64,000 nucleotides of DNA from Hymenobacter crusticola (GCF_002154225.1 NZ_MTSE01000012.1:103573-167572), one strand, 5' to 3'; shown: positions 33,651 to 43,441, numbered from the stretch's first letter. Notes: generated by a model not told the origin, from the letters alone. Program-made: numbers and translations.

Positions 33651-34844
33651 ATGACAGAACTTCAGCACTTGCTTGCGGCTTACGATGCCCACCGCGCCGC
33701 CGGTCATGCTTGCGCGCTGGCGACGGTGGTGCACGTGGAGGGCTCCGCGTACCGCAGCCCCGGTGCCCGCATGCTTGTGACCGAGGATGGTCAGCTAACG
33801 GGCGCCATCAGTGGCGGCTGCCTGGAAGGCGATGCGCGCCGCCGGGCATACCAAGCCATTCAGCGCCGCCGCCCCACGGTGGTTATTTATGATACGACCG
33901 ACGAAGATGACCTACGCCACGGCATGGGGCAAGGCTGCCAAGGCATCATCCATATCTTGCTCGAACCGCTGGACTTCAGGGACCTAGCCAACCCGCTGGA
34001 GCTCCTGCGTACTTGCGCCGATCAGCACCAGCCCAGCGTGCTGGCCACGGTGTTCAGCCTCCCTACCACCGACCAAGCCAAGCTAGGTGCCCGCCTGTTG
34101 TTTACGAGCCAAGGCGACGCGCAAGGTGCCTTGCCTGTCGCGCCAGAGTTAGCAGCAGCCATTCAAGCTGATGCGCACGAAGCGTTGCGCACGGGCGAAA
34201 GCAAAACCTTAGACTACCAGGACAACCTAGGCTCCATCCGGGTCTTTCTGGAAGTGCTGAAGCCTGCCTTGCGCCTCACTATCTACGGGGCCGGCAACGA
34301 TGTGCAGCCGCTTGTGCGGCTGGCGGCTAGCCTAGGGTGGCGGGTACGCGTGGTAGATGGGCGTCCGGCCCAAGCCGCCGCGGCGCGTTTCCCAGAAGCG
34401 CAAAGTGTGCACGTGGTGCCCCTAGCCGATGTAACACATGAGCCCACGCCCCCCGATTATGTGCTGCTCATGACGCACAACTACTTTTACGACCTTGCGG
34501 CACTCCGGCGGCTACTCCCAGAGTCCACTGCTTACATTGGGTTGTTGGGTCCGCGCAAGAAAGCCGATAAGCTGCTGGAAGAGTTGCGCGCAGAAGGTTT
34601 CACCTTCGACGACACCTTAAGCGGACGACTATACAGTCCGGTCGGGCTGAACCTAGGTGCCGAAACCGCCGAGGAAATAGCTTTATCAATTGTTGCCGAG
34701 ATTCAAGCGGTGCAGGCGAAACGCTCCGCTGGCTTTCTTCGTGATACCTCGGGCTCCATTCACAACCGGCCGGCCCTGGGTGCTTCCACTCCTTCCTTCG
34801 GCACCATCGTGGGTGATGCTGTTTGTGCCATCAGCAATGCCTAA
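33651..34844 (+). CDS. XdhC/CoxI-family molybdenum cofactor insertion protein (PaoD-like)
   Basis: 397 residues. The N-terminal XdhC/CoxI domain has ALATVVHVEGSAYRSPGARMLV and GAISGGCLEGDARRRA. The C-terminal Rossmann domain has LTIYGAGNDVQPLVRLA. These proteins bind the molybdenum cofactor, help its sulfuration and deliver it to molybdenum hydroxylases. The stop overlaps the MocA-like gene start by 8 bases (ATGCCTAA), which suggests translational coupling. Confidence 0.92.
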   Translation: MTELQHLLAAYDAHRAAGHACALATVVHVEGSAYRSPGARMLVTEDGQLTGAISGGCLEGDARRRAYQAIQRRRPTVVIYDTTDEDDLRHGMGQGCQGIIHILLEPLDFRDLANPLELLRTCADQHQPSVLATVFSLPTTDQAKLGARLLFTSQGDAQGALPVAPELAAAIQADAHEALRTGESKTLDYQDNLGSIRVFLEVLKPALRLTIYGAGNDVQPLVRLAASLGWRVRVVDGRPAQAAAARFPEAQSVHVVPLADVTHEPTPPDYVLLMTHNYFYDLAALRRLLPESTAYIGLLGPRKKADKLLEELRAEGFTFDDTLSGRLYSPVGLNLGAETAEEIALSIVAEIQAVQAKRSAGFLRDTSGSIHNRPALGASTPSFGTIVGDAVCAISNA

Positions 34845-35460
34845 CTCAGATACAACAATTGGCTTAATCGTGCTGGCCGCCGGCGCCTCTACGCGCCTTG
34901 GTCAGCCTAAGCAGCTTCTTCCTTACCTAGGCCGGACGCTGCTGCGTCATGCGGCTGAAACCGCCGTGGCAACTGGTTGCCGTCCTATTATTGTCGTGAC
35001 CGGCGCCTTGCACGAGGAGCTAGCCGCGGAAGTTGCGGGCTTGCCCGTACAGATTGTGCGCAACACGGCGTGGGCGACGGGCATGGGCTCGTCCATCCAG
35101 GTTGGCCTGAACTTTATGGAAAGTATAAGCCAGCCGCTACAAGCTGTTATTGTCACGCTCAGCGACCAGCCGCTGGTAACGCCCGAGTTGCTGACCGAGC
35201 TGATTCACCGCTACCAAGCCACGCAGGCCCCTATTGTTGCGGCGGAGTACAAGGATGCTCACGGCGTGCCGGCGCTGTTTGCCGCGGCCGTTTTCCCGGC
35301 TTTGCGCGAGCTAGCCGGTGCTACCGGTGCGCGCCAGGTTATCGAGGCGCAAGACCAACAGGTGGAGCTCGTTAGCTTCCCCGATGGCGCCGTCGACGTG
35401 GATACGCGCGAGCAGTACGAAGCGCTGCTGCGCATGGGTGGCGCCGAAGATGGGTTTTAG
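34837..35460 (+). CDS. MocA-like molybdopterin nucleotidyltransferase
   Basis: 207 residues from the ATG at 34837. The GT-A nucleotidyltransferase motif is LAAGASTRLGQPKQLLPYLG, followed by NTAWATGMGSSIQVGL and VTLSDQPLVTPELL. MocA adds CMP to molybdenum cofactor to make the cytosine dinucleotide form used by Pao-type enzymes; MobA would use GTP. The genomic context favours CTP use, but the base specificity is inferred. An in-frame start further upstream would lie within xdhC and is unlikely. Confidence 0.9.
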   Translation: MPNSDTTIGLIVLAAGASTRLGQPKQLLPYLGRTLLRHAAETAVATGCRPIIVVTGALHEELAAEVAGLPVQIVRNTAWATGMGSSIQVGLNFMESISQPLQAVIVTLSDQPLVTPELLTELIHRYQATQAPIVAAEYKDAHGVPALFAAAVFPALRELAGATGARQVIEAQDQQVELVSFPDGAVDVDTREQYEALLRMGGAEDGF

Positions 35461-35561
35461 CGGAGGCACTTCTTGCTAGGTGGCAGCAGCGTCATTGGGC
35501 TACTCTTGCGTGGGTAAAAACTCACTATCTTGCCTGGCCTCACTGCTGACTTTTCGGTTCT

Positions 35562-36986
35562 ATGACCAACCCTGCTGCCGCTGCGCCTGCCGTGGCCACC
35601 ACTCCCAAAAACGATAAGCGCATCACCAACGGCTGGGCCATGTACGACTGGGCCAACTCGGTGTACCCGCTCGTGATTACCTCCAGCATTTTCCCCATTT
35701 ACTGGAGCAGCGTCGTCAAAACGGCCACCGGTACCGATAGCGGCAAGAGCCCCGTTGACTTCCTAGGTTTTCAGGTGCCAGGCTCGTCGCTGCTCACGTA
35801 CGCCATTTCTGCGGCCTTCCTCATCATTGCCATCATCAGCCCCTTTCTTACCTCACTGGCTGATTTCTCGGGGCGTAAAAAGGCCTTTTTGCAGTTCTTC
35901 TGCTACTTAGGCGCCGCGAGTTGCGCGGGGTTGTATTTCTTTGACGCTAACACGTTTACGGCCTCGACGTTCGTCTTTATTGCCGCTACGGTAGGTTTCT
36001 CGGGCTCTATTGTGTTCTACAATTCTTACCTGCCCGATATTTCCACCGAAGACCAATACGACCGGCTCTCGGCCCGCGGCTTCTCGATGGGCTACGTGGG
36101 TTCCGTTATTCTGCTAATCATTTGCCTCGTTATCAACCAGTTTCACGAGCAAGTTGGTATATCGGGCACCAAGGCGGCACAACTATCCTTCTTGCTCACC
36201 GGCTTTTGGTGGGCAGGTTTTGCGCAAATCCCCTTTGCTAGGTTGCCCAAAGATCCAGGTCGTGCTGCCAGCGCCGGCGCCGACAACAGTGGCTGGCTCC
36301 TCAACGGCTTTCGGGAGCTAGGCAAGGTGTGGCGCGAGCTAGCGTACCAGCCCAATTTGAAGCGGTTTTTGCTTGCCTACTTCACCTACAACATGGGCGT
36401 GCAAACGGTGATGTACGTGGCCACCATATTCGGCACCGACGAGCTGCACCTGGAAGACTCAGCGCTCATTATCACTATCTTACTACTGCAAATTGTAGCT
36501 ATCCTAGGGGCTTACTTGTTTGCGCGCTTGTCGGAAGCTATTGGCAATACGCGGGCGCTAAGCTGGTCGGTAGTTATCTGGGCGCTGATCTGTATTGCGG
36601 GCTACTATGTGCAGGCAGGCTGGTCGTTCTACGCCCTAGCCTCCGTCATCGGCCTCACCATGGGCGGCATCCAGAGCCTTTCGCGCAGCACCTATTCCAA
36701 AATTATTCCGGAGAACACCCCCAACACGGCCGCCTATTTCAGCTTTTTCGACGTGACGGAGAAGCTCAGCATTGTCATTGGCACCGCCACGTGGGGCATT
36801 ATCAGTCAGCAGTTTGGCTCGATGCGCTACAGCATCCTAGCCCTCATTGTATTCTTTATCCTAGGTCTGATTTTTCTGCTAACCTTGCGCGGCAAGAAGC
36901 TACGCGAAGACTCCAGGGACGATACTTTCTTACCCCCGCCGCCGGCCTCCGCCCCCGCTGAGCTAGGTCGCCCGCAGCTTCGGTAA
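35562..36986 (+). CDS. MFS transporter of the UMF1 (Atg22-like) family
   Basis: 474 residues with about twelve helices. The family hallmark NGWAMYDWANSVYPLVI is present at the N-terminus, and SRKKAFLQFF-like (FSGRKKAFL) and GLTMGGIQSLSRSTYSKIIPE later. The UMF1 family includes yeast vacuolar amino-acid effluxer Atg22, but bacterial members have no settled substrate. The gene appears monocistronic. A candidate promoter with TTG, a 17-base spacer and TATCTTGC ends about 30 bases before the ATG. Confidence 0.88.
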   Translation: MTNPAAAAPAVATTPKNDKRITNGWAMYDWANSVYPLVITSSIFPIYWSSVVKTATGTDSGKSPVDFLGFQVPGSSLLTYAISAAFLIIAIISPFLTSLADFSGRKKAFLQFFCYLGAASCAGLYFFDANTFTASTFVFIAATVGFSGSIVFYNSYLPDISTEDQYDRLSARGFSMGYVGSVILLIICLVINQFHEQVGISGTKAAQLSFLLTGFWWAGFAQIPFARLPKDPGRAASAGADNSGWLLNGFRELGKVWRELAYQPNLKRFLLAYFTYNMGVQTVMYVATIFGTDELHLEDSALIITILLLQIVAILGAYLFARLSEAIGNTRALSWSVVIWALICIAGYYVQAGWSFYALASVIGLTMGGIQSLSRSTYSKIIPENTPNTAAYFSFFDVTEKLSIVIGTATWGIISQQFGSMRYSILALIVFFILGLIFLLTLRGKKLREDSRDDTFLPPPPASAPAELGRPQLR

Positions 36987-37049
36987 GCGGCTGGTGCGCG
37001 CCAAAGGCTTACTTTGCGCGCGTTTCTACCCTAAGTTTCCCCTTACGCT

Positions 37050-37562
37050 ATGTACACTTCCTCGCTTCAGCAGAACTTCCTGGCCGAACTCCACGTCGAG
37101 CTAGCCAATACGCGCAGGGTGCTCGAACGAGCGCCCTTCGAGCAGGCCGACTACAAGCCGCACCCCAAAAGCATGACCCTGTGGCAATTAGCAACGCACG
37201 TAGTAGACTTGCTGGCTTTCAAAACACTCTTCCTGCAGGCGGACGCCCGCGACTTTCTCGACCCGAACGCGCCTAAGCCCGGCCCCAAGCCCACCAGTAA
37301 GGAGGGGCTGCTCGCCCGCTTCGACCAATACAGCGCCACTCTTAAGCAAGCGCTTCAGGCCTCGGACGACGAACAGTTGACCCACAATTTCAAGCTTCAC
37401 CGCGGCGAGCAGGTCATTTTCGAACGCCCCAAAGGCACGGCCATCCGCATCATGGGCCTCAACCACAGCATTCATCACCGCGGCCAGCTCACGGTTTACT
37501 TGCGCCTCCTCGACATCCCAATTCCCGGCCTTTACGGCCCTAGCGCCGACGAGAAAGGCTGA
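37050..37562 (+). CDS. DinB-family protein
   Basis: 170 residues, a four-helix-bundle DinB/YfiT-type protein. The likely metal ligands are His50 (LATHVVDLL), His139 and His143 (LNHSIHHRGQLTVYLRL). The C-terminal LDIPIPGLYGPSADE is typical of the family. Members bind a divalent metal and some are thiol transferases with mycothiol or bacillithiol, but most have no known role. It lies 63 bases after the UMF1 gene and could be cotranscribed. Confidence 0.88.
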   Translation: MYTSSLQQNFLAELHVELANTRRVLERAPFEQADYKPHPKSMTLWQLATHVVDLLAFKTLFLQADARDFLDPNAPKPGPKPTSKEGLLARFDQYSATLKQALQASDDEQLTHNFKLHRGEQVIFERPKGTAIRIMGLNHSIHHRGQLTVYLRLLDIPIPGLYGPSADEKG

Positions 37563-37584
37563 TTGAGCGTCTTTTAAGACAAAC

Positions 37585-37684
37585 AAACACCTGTCATCCT
37601 GACGAAAGAAGGACCTTATTCCACCAGAACAATGATTCGTTCTAACGGAGTAAGGTCCTTCTTTCGTCAGGATGACAGGTGTTT
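37585..37684. repeat. Perfect 34-bp inverted repeat between convergent genes
   Basis: Arms 37585-37618 and 37651-37684 (core CTGTCATCCTGACGAAAGAA) pair without mismatch; the loop of 32 bases itself holds a small AGAAC/GTTCT stem. Words of the type GTCATCCTGA...GAAGGACCTT are known to me as dispersed intergenic repeats in GC-rich Bacteroidota, so this is likely a family member. Confidence 0.8.
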
Positions 37685-37700
37685 ATCTACTGGCGCTGTT

Positions 37701-39359
37701 CTACTTGCTAGGATACACTTTCTCCCCCGCAATCCAGGTTTGCAGCACTTTCGCGCCGCGCAGCTCGGGAGCGGGTGCTTTCAGTAGGTCTTTGTCGAGC
37801 AGCACAAAGTCGGCGGCCATACCGGGCTGAATGCGGCCTTTCTGCTTTTCCTCGAAAGCCGCGTGTGCGGCCCAGGTAGTCATGCCCCGAAGCGCGTCGG
37901 GGCGCGAAAGGGCATTTTCGGGTTGGAAGCCGCCTGCGGGGTAATTTTTGGCATCTTGGCGAGCCACGGCGCTATGGAAACCATAGAGCGGGTTGATATC
38001 TTCCACGGGAAAGTCGCTCCCTAGGGCTACTTGGCCGTACTGCTTGCGCAGTTCCTCGTACGCATACGCCGTTTTGAGACGCTTCGCTCCTAGCCGCTCG
38101 CCAGCCCAGTACATATCGGAGGTGGCGTGCGTGGGCTGCACCGAGGGCACAACGCCGAACTGCCCGAACTTGGGCATGTCGGCCGGCGTGATAACCTGCG
38201 CGTGCTCAATGCGCCAGCGCCGGTCCTTCTGCCCTTTCAGCGCTTCGCCGTAGATGTTCAGGATAATCCGGTTGGCTGAGTCACCAATGGCGTGCGTATT
38301 CATCTGGAACTTACTAGCCGCTAGCTCCTTGGCCAAAGCGCGGTATTCTTTCTCGGTTGAAAGCAAGAACCCCGTTTCCTTCGGCCGATCGGCGTACGGC
38401 TCTACTAGGCACGCGCCGCGCGAGCCTAGGGCCCCATCGGCGTATACCTTAAAGGAAGCCACCGTGAGTCGGTCGTTGAACACGGGACCTTTCGGCAGGT
38501 AGTAGGCTTTGTTTTCCTTCGTCGGATTGAGCATCGTATAGAGACGCAGCTTCAGCTTGCCTTGCTTTTGCAAACGCTCCATTTGGTCGACATCGGCTTT
38601 GTTTAGGCCGGCGTCGGCGAGGCTGGTAAGACCCACGGCCACACAGTTTTGCTGCCCTTGCAGGAGTGCAGCCTCTGCTTCGGCAGGTGTGGGCTCTGGA
38701 ATTTTACTGGAAACCAGCCTCACCGCATTATCGACCAAGAGCCCCGTAAGCTTGCCTTGCGCATTGCGGGTGATGGTGCCGCCGTTGATGGGCGTAGCGG
38801 CTGTCACGCCAGCTAGGTCCAGGGCTTTCTGATTTGCCAAAGCAGCGTGGCCATCCACGCGGGCTATCAGCACGGGTACGTCGGGGAAGAGCTTATCTAA
38901 GGTGTCTTTGGTTGGAAACTGCTTGGTGGGCCAGTCGTTCTGATCCCAGCCGCGGCCCGTAACCCACGCGGCTTGCGGGTACTGCTGGCGCTGCGCCGTG
39001 AGCTTAGCTACTACTTCGGGCCACGAGGCAGTACCTACCAAGTTGGCATCACGCAACCCTAGGGCGTACCGATAGAAGTGGCAGTGCGCATCGTAGAAGC
39101 CCGGGTAAATAAACTTTCCCTGCCCATCTATCTCCTGCGTGCCTTTGTAGCGGCGGCGGATATCGTCTGTGCTGCCCACCGCCACAAACTTGCCATCTTT
39201 GATAGCAAAAGCTTGGGCCTGCGTGAAAGTAGAATCGACGGTGTAAACGGTGGCATTGTACACCACCACATCAGCCGAGTCGGAAGAAGTTGATTGGCAG
39301 CTCATCTGGCATGCGAGCAGAGGCAACAGCAAGTAGCGGAAGCGTAGGGTTGAATTCAT
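37701..39359 (-). CDS. YtcJ-like amidohydrolase, lipoprotein
   Basis: 552 residues. The leader ends in a lipobox-like LACQMSC, so the protein is probably lipid-anchored in the envelope. N-terminal strands (VVYNATVYTVDSTFTQAQAFAIKDGKFVAVG) and the metal motif DAHCH (HxH) define the amidohydrolase_3/YtcJ family. MNTHAIGDSAN and IEHAQVI give further metal ligands, and SDFPVE holds the conserved Asp. Substrates are unknown for most members. The gene is convergent with the DinB gene across the long hairpin. Confidence 0.88.
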   Translation of the reverse strand: MNSTLRFRYLLLPLLACQMSCQSTSSDSADVVVYNATVYTVDSTFTQAQAFAIKDGKFVAVGSTDDIRRRYKGTQEIDGQGKFIYPGFYDAHCHFYRYALGLRDANLVGTASWPEVVAKLTAQRQQYPQAAWVTGRGWDQNDWPTKQFPTKDTLDKLFPDVPVLIARVDGHAALANQKALDLAGVTAATPINGGTITRNAQGKLTGLLVDNAVRLVSSKIPEPTPAEAEAALLQGQQNCVAVGLTSLADAGLNKADVDQMERLQKQGKLKLRLYTMLNPTKENKAYYLPKGPVFNDRLTVASFKVYADGALGSRGACLVEPYADRPKETGFLLSTEKEYRALAKELAASKFQMNTHAIGDSANRIILNIYGEALKGQKDRRWRIEHAQVITPADMPKFGQFGVVPSVQPTHATSDMYWAGERLGAKRLKTAYAYEELRKQYGQVALGSDFPVEDINPLYGFHSAVARQDAKNYPAGGFQPENALSRPDALRGMTTWAAHAAFEEKQKGRIQPGMAADFVLLDKDLLKAPAPELRGAKVLQTWIAGEKVYPSK

Positions 39360-39516
39360 GGGAGCAAGATAAAAGCTAGCGCGAGAACCACGCAGCCCCT
39401 GATCGTGCTGAGCATAAGCTCAACCGTCGTAATACGGCGAAAATCAACTAGCTTTGCCCGATATGCAGACCGCCGGGGTTCGGCTGCGTCTGCGGAAGTT
39501 GGTTATTTTTTCCTGC

Positions 39517-40599
39517 ATGTCATCGCGAACCTATTCTCTCATGGGGCTTCTGCCCATTATTAATCGGTGGAAAAACTTAGTGCTCGCGGCGGTTGGATTA
39601 GCCTTTCTCCTGAGCTTGCTCGTCGCCTTTCTGCTACCTAATATATACCAGTCTACCGCGGTATTTTACCCTACCAACCCTGAAACTACTGACCCCGACC
39701 GTATCGTGAGCGAGGGCGGTAAGTTACAGCTAGGAGGCCGGGCCGAAGACCTAGACCGCGTCATCACCATCGGCGAATCGCAGCCGGTAGCCGAGCTGAT
39801 GATCAAGCGCTTCGACCTCTACAAGCATTATAACGTTGGCTCGCCCGGCGACGAGAAAGCCGAACAAGATGCCCTCGAAGCCTTCGACAAAAAACTCAAC
39901 ATCGTTCACAACGACCGTGATGCTATTGAGCTAACCGTTGAGGATAATGACAAGGTACTAGCTGCCCGTATGGCCAACACCTTGGTACAGGTCATCGACT
40001 CTATCAACCAGCAGCTTACCTTCGAAAACCGCCGTAGCATTATCGAGTTGTACCGGGATCGAGCCTCTTTCCTGGAGAAAGAATTCGTGCAGGCCCACGA
40101 CAGCTTGCTGGCAGCGCGGCGCCGGTACGGCGTCTACGGCATGGACCGCGAATCGCGCTACATCGCCAAGGAAATCATCGAGACCGAATCTGCCTTGCGC
40201 CGGGCTGAAGGCGAAGGCAACAGCGGCAAAGCCGCTGGGCTGCGGCGCGCTTTGAAAGGACTCACGCAAGCGGATGGCGGCAACGTTTACAACCTGGAAA
40301 GCTATACCAAAGGGCTCGACCTTATCACTGGCTTATACAGCCGTTTCAACGACGTACAAACGCGCCTGCAAGAGGCCCGCGGCGCCTACGAGACGGCCCG
40401 CTTAACCATTAGCAGCCGTATTTCATCGATCTACGTTGTTCAGAAAGCCTTCCCGGCTACGAAAAAGGCGAAGCCCGTTCGCTCGCTGATTGTCATTTCT
40501 TCGGTATTGATTACGCTGGTATTGTCCATCATCTTTATCACGCTGCTAGAGCTATATCGCGGCAACCTAGGTTTGAGCAGCCTGCGCCGAGTGGAGTAG
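39517..40599 (+). CDS. Wzz-like chain-length determinant / polysaccharide export protein
   Basis: 360 residues from the ATG at 39517; 39541 is also possible. Two membrane helices at the ends (about 24-44 and near 325-350) flank a long periplasmic helical region, with the Wzz-type start FLLPNIYQSTAVFYPTNP. There is no kinase domain. A proline-rich stretch typical of Wzz is replaced by KAFPATKKAKPVRS before the last helix. It is followed by an O-antigen-ligase-like gene, so it may set glycan chain length. TAGCTTTG at 39449 fits a -7 element. Confidence 0.82.
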   Translation: MSSRTYSLMGLLPIINRWKNLVLAAVGLAFLLSLLVAFLLPNIYQSTAVFYPTNPETTDPDRIVSEGGKLQLGGRAEDLDRVITIGESQPVAELMIKRFDLYKHYNVGSPGDEKAEQDALEAFDKKLNIVHNDRDAIELTVEDNDKVLAARMANTLVQVIDSINQQLTFENRRSIIELYRDRASFLEKEFVQAHDSLLAARRRYGVYGMDRESRYIAKEIIETESALRRAEGEGNSGKAAGLRRALKGLTQADGGNVYNLESYTKGLDLITGLYSRFNDVQTRLQEARGAYETARLTISSRISSIYVVQKAFPATKKAKPVRSLIVISSVLITLVLSIIFITLLELYRGNLGLSSLRRVE

Positions 40600-40672
40600 A
40601 CAGGTGAGGTAGAAGCGCAGCGGCTGCCACCTTTTTTGTGGCCAGTCGTGCGGTAAAAGGCAGCAACGTGTA

Positions 40673-42175
40673 ATGGAAATCACGCCAAATAGAGCAGCAA
40701 CGTTTTTAGCTAGTCTGCACCCCCGCAACAACGCCCAGCGCTTGTTCATGGTGTTTATTGGGGTGTTAATGGTGAGTGGCGCTGGAGTCATCCTTACCAA
40801 CTCCCTGGCGTGGCTAGGTGTGCCCGCGGTCCTGCTCGGCATTATTGTGCTGCTAGCCGACTGGCGCTGGGTGTATTATCTACTCCTGCTGACCCTAGCT
40901 TTCACGCGCGAGATTTCGCTACCCGGCGGCTTGAGCATGGACGTGCCGTCCGAGCCGCTCATGCTTATTCTACTTGGCTGCTTCGGCGTGAATGTTCTGC
41001 TAGGACGCAGCGGCATTGCGGCTCGCTATTGGGCGCATCCGCTGGTCATCATCCTGGGCTTGATGCTGCTGTGGGCCAGCGTGTCGGCATTTTCGTCGGT
41101 CGATTCTACCAAATCCATCAAATACCTGCTGGCTAAGACGTGGTACATCGGCCCGTTCGTGTTTGTTACCTTGAACATCGTGCGCCGCCCGGCTGACGTG
41201 TGGCGCTTAGTGGCCTTTTACGTGGTTGGTGCCTGCTTTACAGTAGTATACACCGCCATCCGCCATGCTGGCCACGGTTTTGCCTTCGATGCCATCAACC
41301 CTTCTATTCAACCCTTCTACCTCAACCACGTAATCTACGCGGCGGTGCTGGCGCTGCTGCTTCCGTACACGTTCTATGCGGCTCGCTCCACGCCATCCGC
41401 TCTAAAACGCACCGTTTGGAAAGCAGCGCAGTGGCTGTTGTTGTTTGGGGTGCTGCTCTCCTACACGCGCGCCTCTATTATGGCCGTGCCGCTGGCGGGC
41501 TTTTTCTACCTAGCTATTCGGTGGCGGCTGACGGCGTTCGTGCTGATCGGGGCGGCGGTGGCGGCGATCAGTGGCGCGCTCTACTTCGTGCACCAAAACA
41601 ACTACATGCTGTACGCGCCCGACTATGAGAAGACGGTCTTCTACGGGAAAGACTTTGAGAAGCACTTAGAGGCTACTTATAAGCTCGAAGACCTTTCCGG
41701 CATGGAGCGCCTCTACCGCTGGGTGGCGGCCGCGCGTATGATCAGTGAAAAGCCCATTACCGGCAGTGGCCCGGCTACCTTCTACCCTGAGTATAAACGC
41801 TATACGGTAAAGAGCTTCCGTACTTACGTCAGCGACAACCCAGAGCACTCCACGACGCACAATTACTTCTTGCTGCAGCTAGCAGAGCAAGGGCTACCGG
41901 GTTTTCTGCTCTTTGCCACGCTGATGTGCACCGCCTTGCTGATGGTACAACGCCTGTATCACCGCAGTCACTCGCTCGAAAACCGGCGCGTGGTGCTAGC
42001 AGCAGGTCTGTCGCTGTTTATCATCATCTTTCACCTGCTGCTGAACGAGGTTATTGAAGTGGACAAGATCGGCTCGTTCTTCTTCATCGGCCTCGCCATC
42101 CTGATGCGCGCCGAAGAATGGATTGAACATGAGGCTGAGTCATTAGCTCCTAACGATTCGGTGCGCATCGGATAA
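40673..42175 (+). CDS. O-antigen ligase / polymerase-like membrane protein (Wzy_C family)
   Basis: 500 residues with about twelve helices. The Wzy_C region has LLLFGVLLSYTRASIMAVPLAGF and, after the large periplasmic loop, GSGPATFYPEYKRYTVKSFRTY and NPEHSTTHNYFLLQLAEQGLPGFLLF, the usual ligase signature. It should join or polymerise surface glycans at the periplasmic face. It lies 73 bases after the Wzz-like gene; no other glycan biosynthesis gene is adjacent. Confidence 0.87.
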   Translation: MEITPNRAATFLASLHPRNNAQRLFMVFIGVLMVSGAGVILTNSLAWLGVPAVLLGIIVLLADWRWVYYLLLLTLAFTREISLPGGLSMDVPSEPLMLILLGCFGVNVLLGRSGIAARYWAHPLVIILGLMLLWASVSAFSSVDSTKSIKYLLAKTWYIGPFVFVTLNIVRRPADVWRLVAFYVVGACFTVVYTAIRHAGHGFAFDAINPSIQPFYLNHVIYAAVLALLLPYTFYAARSTPSALKRTVWKAAQWLLLFGVLLSYTRASIMAVPLAGFFYLAIRWRLTAFVLIGAAVAAISGALYFVHQNNYMLYAPDYEKTVFYGKDFEKHLEATYKLEDLSGMERLYRWVAAARMISEKPITGSGPATFYPEYKRYTVKSFRTYVSDNPEHSTTHNYFLLQLAEQGLPGFLLFATLMCTALLMVQRLYHRSHSLENRRVVLAAGLSLFIIIFHLLLNEVIEVDKIGSFFFIGLAILMRAEEWIEHEAESLAPNDSVRIG

Positions 42176-42202
42176 CTCACCCATGACCTAGGCGCTACGC
42201 TC

Positions 42203-43441
42203 CTATTTAAACCGGCAGCTCAGGATCGTAATGTCGTCGGAGAAACTGGCGCCTTTCGTGTTAAACTCTTTGATTGCGTTTAGCAGCTCGCGGTGCAGGA
42301 CGGGCAACGGCAAGTACTTGTTCTGCCGCAGAAAAGCTAGCACACCTTCTTCGCCAAACTCGCCTTCCGCTTCATCGAATACTTCTGTTAGGCCATCGGT
42401 GTAGGTAAGCAGTAATGAGCGCAGGGGCACCTGCACCCGGTGCGTGTGCAGGAAGGGCAACTCTTCAAAAATACCGAGCATAGTGGTGCCTTCCGACAGC
42501 AGCTGGTGCTCATTATCGTCGGAGAGCAGGATGGCAGAATTGTGGCCTGCATTCACATACTCTAGCTCGCGCGTGGCGCGGTTGTACACCCCGAAGAAAG
42601 CGGTGATAAACTTCTCCGACACGGCGTTGCGGTAAATCAGGTTGTTCAGCTCACTCACCACCGTACCTAGCTCAGCTTGCTGCCGCAGCAAGGTGCGCAG
42701 TCCGGCCTGGAAGTTCGACATCAGCAAAGAAGCTGGAACGCCCTTGCCAGATACGTCGGCGACGCAAAACAGAAACCGTTGGGCATCAATAGGAACCACG
42801 TCGTAGTAGTCGCCCCCGATGGCGGTGTGCGGCACGTAGCTGGCATGCACGGCCACGTGGCTGTCATTGGGCAAGTTGCGAGGGAAGAGCATGGTCTGCA
42901 CTTCCTGCGCAATTTCAATTTCCTTCCGAATGGCCGCTGCTTCTACCCGTTGCCGGGCCAAGCGCCGGTTCTCAATGGCCCCGATCAGGATGTTGCTGAG
43001 CGTTTCCAGGAACTTGGTTGCTTCCTCGTTCACGTAGTCCTCGTGCACATTGCCAATGAGTACGTAGGCAAGCACTTCCCCATTGGTTACCACCGGAATC
43101 ACCATTTCCAGCTTCTCCCATTCCCGGCTCAACTTCAGGCTAGCTACCGCGCACGGACTGCCGGTACAGCTTTGCTCTACTACTTCTGGTAACGGGATGC
43201 GCCGAAAATCCGGCAGCCCAGCCCCAAACGAAACCACGCAATGCCAGTTGTTTTCCTCTTTCACGTACAGCACCAACCGGCGAATATTGAGCTGCCCTAG
43301 CAAGGTGAATTGAAAGATTTTATACAGCGAATCCTCGGTCGGATCGAGGTTGATGGCTTGGGTGATTTCCAACAAAGCATTCAACTCTCTTTCTTTTAAG
43401 AACAGCCTCTTTTCGGGTGACACAGCGTGCGGAGTAGACAT
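42203..43441 (-). CDS. GAF-domain PP2C (SpoIIE/RsbU-type) phosphatase
   Basis: 412 residues from the ATG at 43441. A short coiled N-terminus precedes a GAF domain (about 25-175) and a linker helix. The SpoIIE-type PP2C domain (about 205-412) has IGGDYYDVV, CVADVSGKGVPASLLMS, YVNAGHNSAIL and SFSDDITIL, all metal-binding Asp motifs. It should dephosphorylate an anti-anti-sigma (STAS) protein in a partner-switch pathway; no STAS or anti-sigma kinase gene is adjacent. The GAF signal is unknown. Confidence 0.9.
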   Translation of the reverse strand: MSTPHAVSPEKRLFLKERELNALLEITQAINLDPTEDSLYKIFQFTLLGQLNIRRLVLYVKEENNWHCVVSFGAGLPDFRRIPLPEVVEQSCTGSPCAVASLKLSREWEKLEMVIPVVTNGEVLAYVLIGNVHEDYVNEEATKFLETLSNILIGAIENRRLARQRVEAAAIRKEIEIAQEVQTMLFPRNLPNDSHVAVHASYVPHTAIGGDYYDVVPIDAQRFLFCVADVSGKGVPASLLMSNFQAGLRTLLRQQAELGTVVSELNNLIYRNAVSEKFITAFFGVYNRATRELEYVNAGHNSAILLSDDNEHQLLSEGTTMLGIFEELPFLHTHRVQVPLRSLLLTYTDGLTEVFDEAEGEFGEEGVLAFLRQNKYLPLPVLHRELLNAIKEFNTKGASFSDDITILSCRFK

